From Stomorhina lunata (Eukaryota > Arthropoda > Insecta > Diptera > Rhiniidae), in contig OW121741.1 in assembly GCA_933228675.1 (NCBI GenBank), forward strand, positions 72,862,629-72,926,628: a DNA stretch of 64,000 nucleotides. Reading direction: 5' to 3'. A program made the translations under genes and the position numbers. Below the pieces are notes generated by a model. It searched no databases and was not told where the DNA came from. It was given only the letters and a program-made list of their open reading frames with translations. Of this stretch, positions 11,954-24,500 are shown piece after piece; the first letter of the stretch is position 1; each line of letters opens with the position of its first letter.

Positions 11954-12399
11954 GATGAGGTTAAATTTGTTCTCACTGATCATGCCAACTTTCTTGTACT
12001 CATTCTGGACTCTAAACTGTCCTGGGGCCTTAACACAAAAGTAGGGCGTATATACTTCAGGCTATAAAACATCAAATGCATTCTTCTTATGAAGAATAAT
12101 AGGGTCTAGTTCTGCTAATACTATCTGGTTCTTGAAGTTGGTCGTTAAGCATATACTCATATCAATTTTCAGATCTTTTCAGATCGTCTGCATTAGTATA
12201 CTATGATAAACTAGATTTAATTAAATTGGCGGCTTAAAATATAGCTCTCAACTAGCAAATAAGGTTAAACAATATAGATATCAATATTCTGAAAAAACTG
12301 AACAATATCTCCAACAACGTTGACTGTACTCTCCGTAGTTAGAAGGATACTTACCAGTTTAAAGGAATATTCCAAATAAAGAAATAAAGAGAGCAATTG

Positions 12400-12660
12400 A
12401 TCTGCAGTCTTAGTATCACTTTCGAGTTACAGACTTCGCAATCTAATATCAACCCTCACAGGGTTCTGTGTTTTCGTGTTGCATGCTTGGAGTCATAATC
12501 TTAATAGCAATGGCAACTGTAAGGGTCGTTGTAATGTTGAGGAGGAAGAGACGTTTTCCCACCGCTTTTGTCATTATCCAGTCCTTGCCGGAGATCTGGG
12601 TAACCCATTTCTGCATGATCTTTTAGATCTTTCGAACATTATCGTTAGTAAAATATAATC
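12400..12660 (+). pseudogene. C-terminal fragment of an RNase H-type non-LTR element
   Basis: The plus frame reads CNVEEEETFSHRFCHYPVLA and GNPFLHDLLDLSN. This matches the cysteine/histidine C-terminal segment that follows RNase H in the 8600-10250 element. Only this tail remains and it is in the opposite orientation to that copy. Confidence 0.5.
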
Positions 12661-13249
12661 ATTCATTGTAGCATCTGGTTGGCTCTTGTAAGCTTTTATT
12701 AAATCAAACTAGCATTCAAAAAACCTTTTTTTTATTTCTTGCTGGCACCTCTTAAAGATCATCTTCAGGAATTAAGTGACTTAGTCACTTAGTAGGTCGC
12801 AAGATTCCAGATATTTAATAAGAATGTGGTTTACCAACAGTGCTTTAATGCCATCCGACTCTAAATACTTGTTCAGGATCACATCCGTTTAACGACATAG
12901 TTACAGATACTCTTTCGAGCTCGGGCATAGGTTAAGTGCTTTTCGGCAAGCAGAAAATTACTTTCGAATGTTTGAACATTAGTTAAAAAAGAAGAAATTG
13001 GAGAATTAGTCATTTTAGTTGAAAATGTGCGGATATCATGAGGGGGACGGCACGGTTATGCGAGACTTCTTCTTCTGTTAAAAGGTATTTAATCTGTTGC
13101 ATTATCCCAAACTCTGTTGTGCCAACACGACACATGTTTTCCGCCGCAAGTTCTTTTCATTTTCTGCTATGGACCGTTGGCGACTTCCTGATACTACATC
13201 CATGCGATAGAATTAAATTTCGGAGTTGGTAGCGTCCCTATGAATGTTG

Positions 13250-15110
13250 TTTATCACTGTCCTGTAAAAGGTATAAAGTGTACATATCCTCGTATGCTAT
13301 CCTCATGCATGCGAAGATCTTTCCTGACATGGTTTGGGAAAGATTCCAAACGTGTGACGTTAAAGTTTTGATGATTTCTCCGATGAAATCGCAAAAGGAG
13401 CTGCTGAGTTAGCACGATTTTGTGTTCCTTTACTGGAAGGATCTTTGTTTCCTAATGAAGATAACGAGGAGAGTTATTTGTAGACAGCCAATAATTGTTC
13501 TTAGGATGGCATTTTGCCAGCATTGGATATTTCTCCACTGAGTATCACTTAAAGACGAAGTAAAAAGGCTGTCGAGTATGACTTCCAGGATTTTCGGGTG
13601 ATTCACTGTCGGAATTGGTGCACCATCAATCTCGACGCCAAGTTGTAGGCTTACTTCTTTTGTCCAGATGGTAAATAGGGTCGATGAGGATTTAGTTGGT
13701 TGTATCTTCAGGTTACGTTCAGTGAAGAAATTGTGATGATACCGAGATAATGATTAAACTTACCGCATAGGTCTTCCACATAATGGACGGTTGCCATTAT
13801 AGTGCAGCCGTCCGCATATGATATCACTTCAACGCCTTGCGGTGGAGCTGGGAGTTTAGAGAGGTAAAAGTTAAACGGGAGTTTAAACAGGAGTTTAACT
13901 TCGGTGTTTTGAGCGCTAGTCTCTAAATTCTACGAACGACTGATGACCACTCAAATAATTTACTTTCCAGGACCGTTATTTCACAATGCCTCTGCCATAA
14001 ATAATTTACTTTCCAGGACCGTTATTTCACAATGCCTCTGCTGGTTTAAGCCTTGTGCGATCTGAGTGGTTACGGCTGTTAATGCTGTAGTGGTGCTGTG
14101 CATTTTGAGGAATTCATGCCGGTGGCGAGCTGCTGATAGTTGGCTGGTCAGCTCGTTTAGGAGTACAGCCTCTAGTATTTTCGCGAATGGTGACAAGAGA
14201 GATATCGGCCTTTACGATGATCCCTCATTCGCGGGTTTCCCAGGTTTTAATATTGGGATCACTCTACCCACTTTCCAGACATCGGGTATAGTGAGGCTGG
14301 TCATAGACAGATTTATGACACCTGTCAAGAACTCGACACCCAACTTGCCTACGTGTTTTAGCATCAGTATAAAAATTCCGTCAGGGCCAATTGCCTTTGA
14401 AGGCTTAGCTGTACGGAAGGGCCTTGCAGCTTCCGCAGGCGTAAAAAGTTGTGGTGGGTCCGAGACTGGGAGATCATGGAGCTCGGGAACAATACTCTTC
14501 TTCGCCTTATCTCTCTCGGGGTGATCAATAAATAATTGGCTAAAAGCATGCATGCAACTTTTTGGGTCATACAACACCATATTGTCGGCAACATTATCGC
14601 GACCCGATCATATTTTGTATAGTTTTCGAGAGTGAACGAGCTGTAGACCACAACTTACTAATTGCTGTGCCAATGTTGCAGTTCTTCAGATGATCAAAGG
14701 TTCCTCATTTACCAACCTGCATATATCACGGTTCAGAAGGACTCGGTTTGTGCTTCGGACCGCATCCCGCTTGTCTGCTAGTCCACTGCTTGTGCTGGGA
14801 AGTGCGGCCTCTTCCAGCAGGGACGCTAAGCTTGATATCTGCGTCGTACATGATAAGAAGTAGTTGGAGATCTCTGAAGAGGCGGTCGGTGAATTCTATG
14901 AAGCCGTTAAAGTCTGCTTTGTTCTGGTTTATGTATGTACGGCGTTCAGAGTTGATGAAACCGTTGGGTCGCTCCAGGTTAGTAATTATGGACAGGCGGT
15001 CTAAAGCTAGAGACACAAATACGCGCCAGGTTACGAAGTTAACTAGACTAGGACTTGCAATGGTTATGTTGGTAGAACTGGCGCAATTACCCTTTAGTTA
15101 AGAGCGTTTC
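13250..15110 (-). pseudogene. Jockey-clade reverse transcriptase remnant with mutated YADD
   Basis: On the minus strand the order is an endonuclease-to-RT linker with LERPNGFINSERRTYIN (14726-15016), then AKPSKAIGPDGIFILMLKHV (14330-14430), WKVGRVIPILKPGKPANEG and LLSPFAKILEAVLLNEL (14130-14290). Then comes SYADGCTIMAT near 13810-13840, then a thumb region with QWRNIQCWQNAILRTIIGCL near 13480-13550. The catalytic box reads YADG instead of YADD. Frameshifts separate the blocks and a 46-bp tandem duplication lies inside at 13955-14042. A related endonuclease fragment lies on the plus strand at 16830-17640. Confidence 0.75.
13955..14042. repeat. 46-bp tandem duplication
   Basis: AATAATTTACTTTCCAGGAC and the following GTTATTTCACAATGCCTCTG occur twice in succession with a period of about 46 bp. 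The duplication lies in the Jockey remnant and shifts its reading frame. Confidence 0.75.
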
Positions 15111-16829
15111 TTCTTTGTCAATAAAATTTAAAGATCAAAATTTTGCAACCAAGTTCTAGGAACAAAGCCTTATTATGAAGCCAACTTCGCCGAGTGAAAA
15201 CATATTTCAGTTTCTTTTTACTTCTTTCTATGCCTGAAATCATACATAGCGTTCTTCTCTTAAAAAAACCAAATTCGCCAAATGTGAATAAATCGCACAG
15301 GAGCAAAGAAGAAATGAGAAGAAGGAAATGAAACAGCTAAAGAATTTATTACCTTTAAGAATAGTTTTGAAACTGATTGTAAATTTCACTGTTTCCTATT
15401 GTTTGAGAGTCGTTGTTGTTATTGTTTTGAAGTTCAAGAGTTTTGCGTGACAGTGCGAGCAGACACTCAAGTGCCAATGAAATTGAGAATTGAATTTGGT
15501 GAAAGATATACGAGTGCTTATGTATTAAAAAAGTTCACACAAACATCAGTTTTTGTTTCTCCTAAGAGACGAATTGAAATATAAGCTTTTTTGAATTTGT
15601 TTATTTAACAAGTTATTAAGTTCTTTTGAATATTTTATTTATTTATTTCAATATTTTACTTAATGTTATCCATTTTACCAAAGAACTTCCTAAACCCTTT
15701 TCTGCGTTTTATTCCAACTTCAGAATATTATTTATTTGAATTTAAAAGTTTTCGACATTTATTAGGTTGCTATTAAAATATTCTGTTTGATATTGTTTAT
15801 TTGTTTTTAATTCTTTTTCTTATTCAATTTTGGCGATAGGCTTAAAGCCTGCTTTTACTGCCTTCCCCTTGTACTTATGATACCTTCTCCATCCACCTCC
15901 GCTTTATCTTGAGATTCTTCTATCTTTTCGCATGAAATGTCACCAGCACTTTTGGAATTCTGGAGTGTACGAGTGAGTGAATGAGTGTCTGTATATGTGT
16001 GGCATGTTTGGATGAACGAAAGTAACTGTGTGTGGTTGGGGATTTTTATCAAGTGGCGCCTTCATTGACATAAATGGCGTTGGAGCAATAAATTAAACAC
16101 TACTCTTGGCTGCTTACGCATCATAAAGTGATGAATCAAAAGAAAATATCTTTATTCAAGGGTTGAGATTTTAACTTTAATGTGCCTTAAGTAGGTGCCA
16201 ATAAATAGTTTTGGGTTGAAATTTTGTTTTTTTGTTAATTTTTTATTACGACTCTGATTCACTTGGGTTTTAACTTTAAAGCGTTTTCTATAATTTGTGC
16301 AAAATAATGATGGGTTATTTTTTCAGGATTATACAAGATGGCCTGAAAATGTAAGCAAAAAGCTTTCTTTTGTAATGGTTTATTAACTTTTTAGTCGTTC
16401 AATTAAAATTCTTAAATATAACCAATATGAGAGTGATTGAATTTGAAAAAGATCTCAATCAAATTGAACAATGTATTTTTAACGGACGATTGTACAAAAA
16501 GTCAACAATGTAATCCCGTCTGTCCCGATGTATATTTGAATGTTATCCCATAAATATATTTGAAAGGAAAAAAATATAAATGAACTGCCTCAGAAGCTGA
16601 AATTGCAGCTAACATTCTAAGACAAAAATTTCGCATACACCGTCGAAGAGCAACTAAGCATTCCCGTGACAGTCGGTTCTATGTACCGAAATGGTACCCG
16701 GGGTTTCTCGGTAAATTGCTGTCAACTTAGCAACAACATTTTTATAATTTTTAATAATTTTGGAGCAACATATTCCGGCAGTCCGCATTCTTTTTGTCCG
16801 TGCCTGAGTTAAAAAAAATCCCGGACCAT
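15111..16829. other. No recognisable gene
   Basis: AT-rich intron-like DNA with no convincing coding region. The 61-codon plus-strand frame near 15399-15584 has no recognisable domain. Confidence 0.4.
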
Positions 16830-17640
16830 AGATCTGCACAGTGTGCCAGAAGCGCTTGCACCATATGTAAACCCAGTTAATGTGCCACGCTTGTTTGGGC
16901 TGGTGTCACTAAGGAACTGTTCTTTTGACTTCAGCGTGACAGGGTGGTCAGAGAGTTTCGTTAAGCCATGCTGCCAACAACGGCGAAACTCAGCGTCTTC
17001 TTCGACATCATCGATTGCAGTCTGAGTTCCCGGGAAAATATCAATTCTGCAGTTCAACTGCAATGGCCTCCAAGGCAAAATATCTGAGATAACGAGATTT
17101 ATGCAGCAACACAACATCGTGGTCGCAGTGCTCCAGGATACAAAACTTAAACACAACTCCAGTCTGCAAAGCTGTAACGGGTACAACAAAAATACCCCAC
17201 CAAAAGTTACAGTGGAGGCATCGCATTCTACATTCCATGATATTTGGCGCTCATTTCTTGGGGAAGACCAAAGAGGTGCATCGTTAGGGGAACAGATTGA
17301 CGAGTCCACCTTCTGCACTTTAAATGACGATGCCCTCACTCGGATTATAGGTAATTTCGCCAGTTCTTCCGACATATCAATTGCAAGTCCTGGTCTAATT
17401 AACTGCGTAACCTGGCGCGCAATTGTGTCTCTAGCTTCAGACCATCTGAAACCAGGAAAAAAGAAGAAAAGAACTTCGTTCTGGACCAACTTGGATCGGG
17501 ATGCAACAGATTAAACATCTTTTGGTCCCGTATAGACCATGATGTCTTCAACGTATGCCCAGCTTGTGGTCAGGGTCCTCATGATACCGCTCACAGATCC
17601 GCCATAACAGATCCGCCATAAAAAACAAATTATAAATGTT
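16830..17640 (+). pseudogene. Jockey-type endonuclease domain fused to element 3' end
   Basis: The plus strand encodes LQFNCNGLQGKISEITRFMQ near 17043-17105, the start of an APE-type endonuclease of Jockey elements, continuing QHNIVVAVLQDTKLK. After a gap comes LGEDQRGASLGEQIDESTFC and SPDISIASPGLINCVTWR-like sequence (17260-17420). Near 17550 VCPACGQGPHDTAH matches a C-terminal motif of the same clade, followed by a tail ending ACAACAACAAC. The reverse transcriptase between endonuclease and tail is missing, so this is an internal deletion derivative. Confidence 0.65.
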
Positions 17641-17837
17641 AGAGCTGTTACAACAACAACCCACAGCAGCAATTAAACAGATGAAAAAAATACTTTCAGT
17701 AAATCTAAAAAATCAACAAATTTCGCTGAAACAAACCAGCCGCCAAGGAACTTCTTAACTTATAGAGCAGCTAAAATAAAAGATGAATAGCCCGATTTCG
17801 ATGAAATTTTAGTTGCCGTTAATCAACTTTAAAATAA

Positions 17838-18624
17838 ACAAGTAAGAAAGTGCTATAGTCGGTCAAGCCCGACCATACGATACCCTTCACCACTAAGGGG
17901 AAAGGTGTTCTTTTTCCTGTATAAAGACAAATATTTGCTAAATTTTGCCATCATACAAACATATTCTCAAAACTTATAAATTTAAGATGCTTCCGCTATT
18001 TGGACTTATATGAGAGCTAGGGTCAAATATGGACCGATTATCTCCAAACTTAGCAAATTGATTACAAGATGTTACAAAAGTTATGTGTGCAAAAAATGAA
18101 CTTAAAAGTCTCATTATCTTCCGATTTACGAGCGTTTTAGTGAATTTTGTCTCATTTAGTGCGTTTTGAGAAAATTGTTTGTATGGGAGCTATGGTGAAA
18201 TGTGGACCGATTTCAACGAAATTTAGTACAGTGATTTGAGTTTACATAATCAGTATTTGCATTAAATTTCATGAAAAATATTGTGGCCAATATATCAATT
18301 CCGGGAAGTGGGACCTATAGGAGGTACCATAAATAATGGACCGATTTCGACGAATTTCAATAGCCATGGTCCCATTATCAAAAAAATGATCTGTGCCAAA
18401 CTTCATCAAATTATCTTTAGAATTGCGACCTGTAGTATGGTTACAAGGTTTATGTGGGGGTCCAGCCAGCCAGACGGACGGACATCGTTGAATCGACTCA
18501 GAGAGTGATTCTAAGCATTTTGGTATACTAAAAGATGGGTCTAAAGCAAATATTTCTATGCATTACATACATCAGCACAAACTTATAATACCCTTTCCAC
18601 CTATGGTGGTGAAGGGTATAAAAA
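17838..18624 (+). repeat. Dispersed repeat R, copy 2
   Basis: It begins ACAAGTAAGAAAGTGCTATA, continues TCGGTCAAGCCCGACCATAC, and ends CCTATGGTGGTGAAGGGTAT. It is collinear with copy 1 (6078-6823) over its length. Near its right end are CAGCCAGCCAGACGGACGGA and ATCGACTCAGAGAGTGATTC. It has no coding capacity that I can see. Confidence 0.75.
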
Positions 18625-18639
18625 GCAACACGCAACATC

Positions 18640-18990
18640 TTCTAGCGGAAATATCACCATACTTATGCAACCTTATTGTAACCTATCCTCAGCAAAATAT
18701 GGAAAACAGAAACTGAATACCAAAAGATTGTAAGAAAGCCCTAATAGTTAAAATACAAAAAAAAGGAAATCTCAAATTATGCGGAAATTGAAGAGGCATT
18801 GCTTATTAAGAATTCTAAATTTAATTATTATTTTAAACCGCATTCTTCCCGAACTTAATGTGATACTGAGAAAAGAACAAGATGGATTCCGTTCTAATCG
18901 CTCTTGTGTTGATCAAATCTCCATAGAACAAAGCAAAATTTAGTCTGCAGTTGAAAACTGTGGTATTTCAAAGTTCTGGACAGTTAGGTG
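18640..18990 (+). pseudogene. RTE/CR1-like reverse transcriptase fragment
   Basis: Plus-strand reading in shifted frames gives LRILNLIIILNRILPELNVI followed by LRKEQDGFRSNRSCVDQIS, the RT segment between fingers and palm. Only this short piece survives. Confidence 0.5.
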
Positions 18991-19169
18991 GATTTGCCAA
19001 CCGTGTTTGAAAAATGTGTCAAAATCTGATAGGGTCCGGCCATAAAAATGGATTCACGCGGTTCCACCTATGGTCGTTAAGGGCATAAATATTTAATTTG
19101 ATTTGAGCTGTCCTCAATTTTAAAATTCCAAATTTCTTGTTTTAGCTTTTATCAATTAGAAATATTGGT

Positions 19170-19600
19170 CTTAGAACCACCTTTTAGTATACCAATATCA
19201 CTCTCTGAGTCGACTTAACGATGTCAGTCCGTCCGTCTGGATGGCTAGATGGCTGGACCCCCATGTAAACCTTGTAATCAAAGTACAAGTCTCAATTCTT
19301 AAGATAAATTGATGAAATTTAGCGCAGACAATTCCTTTGGTAGTATAACTAAAATTCGGCCAAATCGGTATTTAGGGTACCTTTCATGGGCTCCCCTTCC
19401 CGGAATTGGTATTTTGGCTGCAAATATCAGAATAGAAATTTAAAATAATTACTGCTTATATACACAAAAATTACTAAACCCAATTTCGTTGAAGTCGGTC
19501 TATATTTGAAAACAGCTCCCATAAAAACTCTTCATTCAAAACTCACTAAATGAGATGAAAATCACATAAATGCTCGTAAATCCGACAATCGGTCCCTAAT
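19170..19600 (-). repeat. Dispersed repeat R, copy 3 (partial)
   Basis: This is R on the minus strand: TAGTATACCAATATCACTCT, GAGTCGACTTAACGATG, then GTCCGTCCGTCTGG, ATGTAAACCTTGTAATC and CTTCCCGGAATTGG. It stops near CGACAATCGGTCC and lacks the R start sequence. A separate scrap of the R 3' end lies near 19061-19091. Confidence 0.7.
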
Positions 19601-19625
19601 TAGAAATTATTTGTCTTTATACACG

Positions 19626-19990
19626 AAAAAACTTTCTTTGTTTCTTAAAATTTTTTTACCTAACAATAAAAAAAAATTATATTTTAAGCAAAAGAATTCA
19701 AATATGATGCACCGTTTTTAAAAACAAAATAAACAAACTCAAAAATACAATGCCATTTTATTTATGTTCCACATGTAGATGATATCCACATTTGAAAAAT
19801 CTTTGAGAATGAGGTTTGATAATGATTTGAGAATAAAGGCATTTCTCAATTTGAGAATAAAGTCCCCTTTTTGTTGAGAACGCTATTATTCTCAAATCAG
19901 TATCAAATCAGTATCGAACATTTGACATTTGAAAAAAGATTTATTTTCAAATCATCCTCAATTTGAGAATAAACCTTTTTTCTTACTGGG
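19626..19990. mobile_element. CCCAG-type MITE, right half
   Basis: It is nearly identical to 40330-40678 of the complete copy: TTCTTTGTTTCTTAAAATTT, GATGCACCGTTTT, TTCCACATGTAGATGATATC, then repeated TTTGAGAATAAA blocks, ending TTTTTTCTTACTGGG next to AT. The left half is missing at the junction with the neighbouring R copy. Confidence 0.7.
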
Positions 19991-20256
19991 ATCAGATGTC
20001 AAAACTGTTATATCACTGTGTAATTATCATTTTTGGCTTTTCTCAATTGGAAATGAAAATTTCTCATTTCAAATGGAAAATTGTTATTATTATTTTAATT
20101 ACAAACAAATTTCCAATTGGAGTATATTTTAGTTTTCTTCCGTGCAATAACAAAACTACTCAAACCAGTCCCAAGCTACATAAAACTCACTCAATTGTGT
20201 TTCCCCCCTTTGATAGGGTTTGAGTCTTTGCTAAATTGTCAGGGTAATCAAATGTG

Positions 20257-20371
20257 GGGTTTATATAACTCAAGCGTCTGACGATTGAGTTAAATTTATA
20301 TGCATTTTGTTACAATAACAAAACACATATAAATTCCACTCAATCGTCAGGCGCCTGAGTTATATAAACCC
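20257..20371. mobile_element. Hairpin MITE of about 115 bp
   Basis: The left arm starts GGGTTTATATAACTCAAGCG and continues TCTGACGATTGAGT. The right arm ends ACTCAATCGTCAGGCGCCTG then AGTTATATAAACCC. The arms of about 50 bp are close to perfect complements around a short AT-rich centre. There is no coding capacity. Confidence 0.7.
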
Positions 20372-20478
20372 TACAATAATCAAAAGTTAAACAAAACAAG
20401 ACGAATAAATTTCTATTAATTAAAAAAAAACTAGTTTAAATATTTTCAAAAATAAATTGTGGACTAATTTTGATTCTG

Positions 20479-20665
20479 AACCGCCGTGGTATAGCAGGTA
20501 ATTAATCAGCCTAGCATACCAGAGATCCCAAGTTCGATCCCCGGCCAGGCCCACTTGAAAAAATAAAATTTTCAAAAAAAAGCGGTTCATCTCATAACTC
20601 AAATAGCCACTAGTTATTGAGTATTAGGCTACGTAAAACTTCTTTAACTAATTTCTAATTTGTCC
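20479..20665 (+). mobile_element. tRNA-derived SINE, 3' truncated
   Basis: It starts AACCGCCGTGGTATAGCAGG, with a B-box region AGTTCGATCCCCGGCC, an A-rich linker, then AGCGGTTCATCTCATAACTC and AGTTATTGAGTATTAGGC. The 3' part of the body is missing compared with the copy at 42935-43251. Confidence 0.7.
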
Positions 20666-21000
20666 AAACTTTTAAATTTATTACCATCCAATACGAAAGA
20701 GCGCCAAGAAACATACTCGTATTTAAAACAAAAAAGTGCTATGGTCTGTTAAGTCCGAACATATGATACCCTTCAAAAAATAGCAGTGTAAAACTTCAGA
20801 AAAAATAGATTTAATGATCGATTACTCAAAACTGTAATGTATTTCCAGTCACATTACTTAGACAATAGAATTTTGCCTTATATTTTGTTTCGTTTAGTTT
20901 CAATATGTCTCAGATTTCGAATTTAGTGTAATTTAGCCTCAGACTTCCAATTTAGTTAAATGTATTTTTAAAAATTAAAATAATCAAAAGAAAAACTTAC

Positions 21001-21124
21001 CTGTAAACTTTGGAATAGAGCATCAAATAAAACTACAAGAGTATTTCCTAAAATTGCATGACGTGCTATTTGAGGACATAATGTGCAAGCATTACGATAC
21101 AATTGCACAGCTAAAACCACAGCC
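21001..21124 (-). CDS. Scaper: SCAPER, exon 3 of those visible
   Basis: The exon is bounded by a minus-strand acceptor (TTTTAG) at 21125-21126 and a donor (GTAAGT) starting at 21000. Its first base completes the codon left by the previous exon, followed by 41 codons from AVVLAVQLYRNACTLCPQIA to FDALFQSLQ. It ends on a complete codon. The helical, hydrophobic-rich sequence fits the C-terminal part of SCAPER downstream of the coiled coil. No further exon is found in the remaining 21 kb, so the next intron is very long. Confidence 0.85.
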
Positions 21125-21194
21125 CTAAAACAAAATAAAAAATTATGTAAATAATTTTAATAACTCATAGTTAAATTAAATTTAGAAAACATAC

Positions 21195-21452
21195 TTCTTT
21201 GAAACTTCTGCATCATCTTGCATACCCTTTGTAATGACATTTGTGGAAATTGATCCCAAGCCATCCATCAGAAGGAAACATTGAAAATCGAATATTTGAG
21301 CTTTGGCCATAATGCGCAGCAGTTGGCCCAAAGATCGTTCCAAGCCCTGAGAGCCACCACCTTTGTTGACTAAATTGAGATATTTGGGAACTTGAGATTC
21401 ACGTTTCATGTGAAGAGGAACAGGTTGTTGTTCTTTCATGTACTCCTCGGCT
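21195..21452 (-). CDS. Scaper: SCAPER, exon 2 of those visible
   Basis: This exon is joined to the large upstream exon by a 76-nt intron (21453-21528) and to the next by a 70-nt intron (21125-21194). Reading phases agree on both sides: 'GC' plus 'A', then 85 codons, then 'AA' plus 'G'. The product runs AEEYMKEQQPVPLHMKRESQ ... LERSLGQLLRIMAKAQIFDF. The GLERSLGQLLRI block corresponds to the conserved start of the SCAPER C-terminal region. All three introns or borders are canonical GT-AG. Confidence 0.88.
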
Positions 21453-21528
21453 CTAAAATAATTATATTAAAACATTTTGATCACTTTTAATCAAATTAAG
21501 TTATATTGAATTTTGTAGGACTACTTAC

Positions 21529-24500
21529 GCTTGAGACATTCTTTGTTTTAGTTTCTTCATTTTCTTTTTGTAGCCTCTTGTGTGTTCTCGACTGCCAACA
21601 TCTGAGACAGTTGAAGAAAGATCACAATCTTCGGGTGGTTGTTCATCACTTTCTGAACGCAACAAACCATTTTCTTCCACATTTCTAGAGGGTATAGTTA
21701 GTTCAAGAGCTCTTTGCCGTATATGCTCGATATTCTCCTCGTGGCGTCTGGCTGACTCCTTTTGTTTTTGTAATATCTTTCTTTGTAATTCTTCGGTGGT
21801 TTGTTGCTGTTGCACCTGCAAAGCCAACAAACGTTCTTCACGATCTCTGGCCTTTTCACGTGCCAGTGCCTGACGTTGTTTCTCCTTTTGTTCTTGCATT
21901 TTTCCAATACGTTGTTCTTTCTCTAAACGTGTCTCATTCATTTTCTCCAGCTTGCGTTGTCGTTCTTTTTCCAGCTCTTGACGACGTCTCTCAACTGCTG
22001 CCTCTTTAGCTGCCTTTTCCTCCAAACGTTTTTGCCTTTCTTGTTCCAAGTCCTGCAAACGTCCTTCAGTTTCTTTGGAAGACTCTATGAGATCTAAACG
22101 TTTATTTTGTGCTTCTATGTTTTTGATAAAGTTTATTTCTTTTAATTTTTTCTCTTCGTCATGGGCTTTTTCTATGATTTGTCTTAAATATTGTTCACGA
22201 TTTTCGGCTGCCCTTTGCAATCTGCCTTCCATTTTTAAACGTTTATCTTCTATTAATTGACGTTTGGCTGCCTTAACATCTTCAACTCGTGCCAGTAGCT
22301 GTTGAATCTTAATGGCCTTTTCTTTTTTAAGATTTTCTCGTTTTTGCTGGGCTCTTGCCTGTTTAGCTTGATATTTTTTTAAAGTCTCTTGTAGGGAGCG
22401 TCGCCTGGATGGAGATGAAAGTTTCTGGTGTAGCTCTTGAGCTCTACCAGGATGCCGGGAAACATAAGCTTGTAAGGTAGCCAAGGCTTCTTCTCTTTCG
22501 CCCCATGACATTTCAGATAACAAGGCTTGATATCTTGTCTCTAGGCTGAGATTCGAATCATCTTCCTGACCATTTATGGGAACAAATACTACAGAAGAAG
22601 CATCCAAATTGTCATGATAGCCATGATCCTCTTCATCATCACGATCGGTTTCCAAAATTCCAACTTCACAGTCAGTTTCATCAGTTTCCGTATCAACATC
22701 TATTTCGGTGGATTCAAGCTCACGAATTTGTCTCTCCAATGATTCCTGTTCCTCCACCAGTAAACGTTGATGTTCGTCACACTCATCGTTTTCATCACAA
22801 CTTGAAAGAGCACCAGGCCCCGATGTTGAAGAGTTACAAAGAGCATTCTCTGCCCGATTAGCAATACTTTTATAAAGATCTCCTATAGTTTTGGAGAAAT
22901 CACAATTTGTTTGCATTTTAATGTCGATTTTGTTGTGGTCGCCACAACCCAAATCTGAGTTAGTTAAATCCGGTGATAAGCTGTTTTGAGCCTCAACTAT
23001 GGTTTCGGCAGAGGAATTTATATCTGAACAATCTCCCGAACCCAGATGATAGTGATTCAATAATTCCGAGGATTTAGCTGCACCATTTAAATTGTTGTTT
23101 TGCTTACGCAAAGCCAATTTTTCACTACGCATATACTCTTTATGTAAAGAAGTCATTTTAAGTCCGGTAAGATCAGACTTTTGACGTTTTATATTAGTTT
23201 GTCTGGTAGCCAGCAGGGCTGGTGTATTTCTGCTCGTCAATGGAGGAGAAGTTTCCTTTTTAGTTTGTATGGGTGGAATAGCAGCGGTTTTCTTTTGGGT
23301 TGGCAAGGAATTAACCTTAGCTTTGGCATTTCTTATCTCCGGTCTCATTGTTTTATTGCCTTTATCTGGTGCTACTTTTTGTGTTTGCTTTACCACTTTA
23401 GAAGTTTTACTGGTATGGCCATTTGTCTCAGGTTTACTTTTCTCATTTAAAGGCTTGGTCTCTTGCTCCTCATCACTTTGCTTTTCATCCAATAGAGCTA
23501 AAGTGGGCAAACTAGCGTAACCAGTTGGCTGATTAAATCTTGAAGACCAATGCATACTAGAGCGTCTTCGATTTTTAACCGTCAACCAACCATCATTGCT
23601 ATCATTATTGTTACTTGGCATTTGCTTAGGTTCCGATTTACGTTCATCCGCCGAAGTATGTGGTTGATTTATACTGGAACGCGATGAGGAAATCTTTTCA
23701 TTACTTGCTTTAAGGGTTGAAGTTGAGCTGCCAATATCATCTTTGGAGGATTTATGGGAACTTAAATTGTTATTGCTTTGTAAAGTCCTTAAAGTTGCCG
23801 ATGTTTGTCGTTTAAGGTTGGCTGCCGACTTTTGGGGTGCCCCACTTTGATTCATTTCAATCATTGTTCTTGAACGTGCCGATAAACGTGACGCCACATT
23901 GTTGGGAGGTCCATAATTATCCGGTTTATTGTTCACTGAACGGGGTGGCAAGGAATTTCGACCATTTCTGGTAACGGCTTTTCCACCTGTAAATGGAGGC
24001 TTTTGGACAGTTGAGGTGTTTGTTACCGAGCGTTTTAATGTCATATTAACTCCGCTTTTAGCTGCTGTAATAGAATTGTTGGGCTTACCAACCGTAGCTC
24101 TTAGAGTAGAGGCCTTAGTGTTAGCTACAGGTTTAATAGAATTTGGGTTACTGGAGGAATTTGTAGCAGCTGCTGGTTTGGCTGTATGACTGCTGCTAGG
24201 AGCTGCTGGTCTATTTAAAACACTTGAATATTTTAAGGGACTATTCTGTGCTGCTGTTGGCAATGTTACTGTTTTTTTATTTCCTTCCGTAGGCTTTTCA
24301 GTTTTTATAACTTTTTCCTCTAAAGGTTGGACTTTCTTTAAAATAGTCTCGGGAGGAGTGGGTTCTGTTTTAGTGTTGTTAGAAAGAAAAGCATTTTCCA
24401 TGTCATCAAGTTTTTGTATAGTCATTTCTACTGCGCTGGGTTCACTGACCATTTCTTGTCGTCTTTGTTCGGCTTCAGCCAATTTTGCGGCTAGTTTTTC

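Noticed and set aside
14066..14524. Plus-strand 152-codon open frame
   Set aside because: It is the shadow of the minus-strand reverse transcriptase remnant.
16809..17489. Minus-strand 226-codon open frame
   Set aside because: It is antisense to the Jockey endonuclease remnant on the plus strand, which has the recognisable domain.
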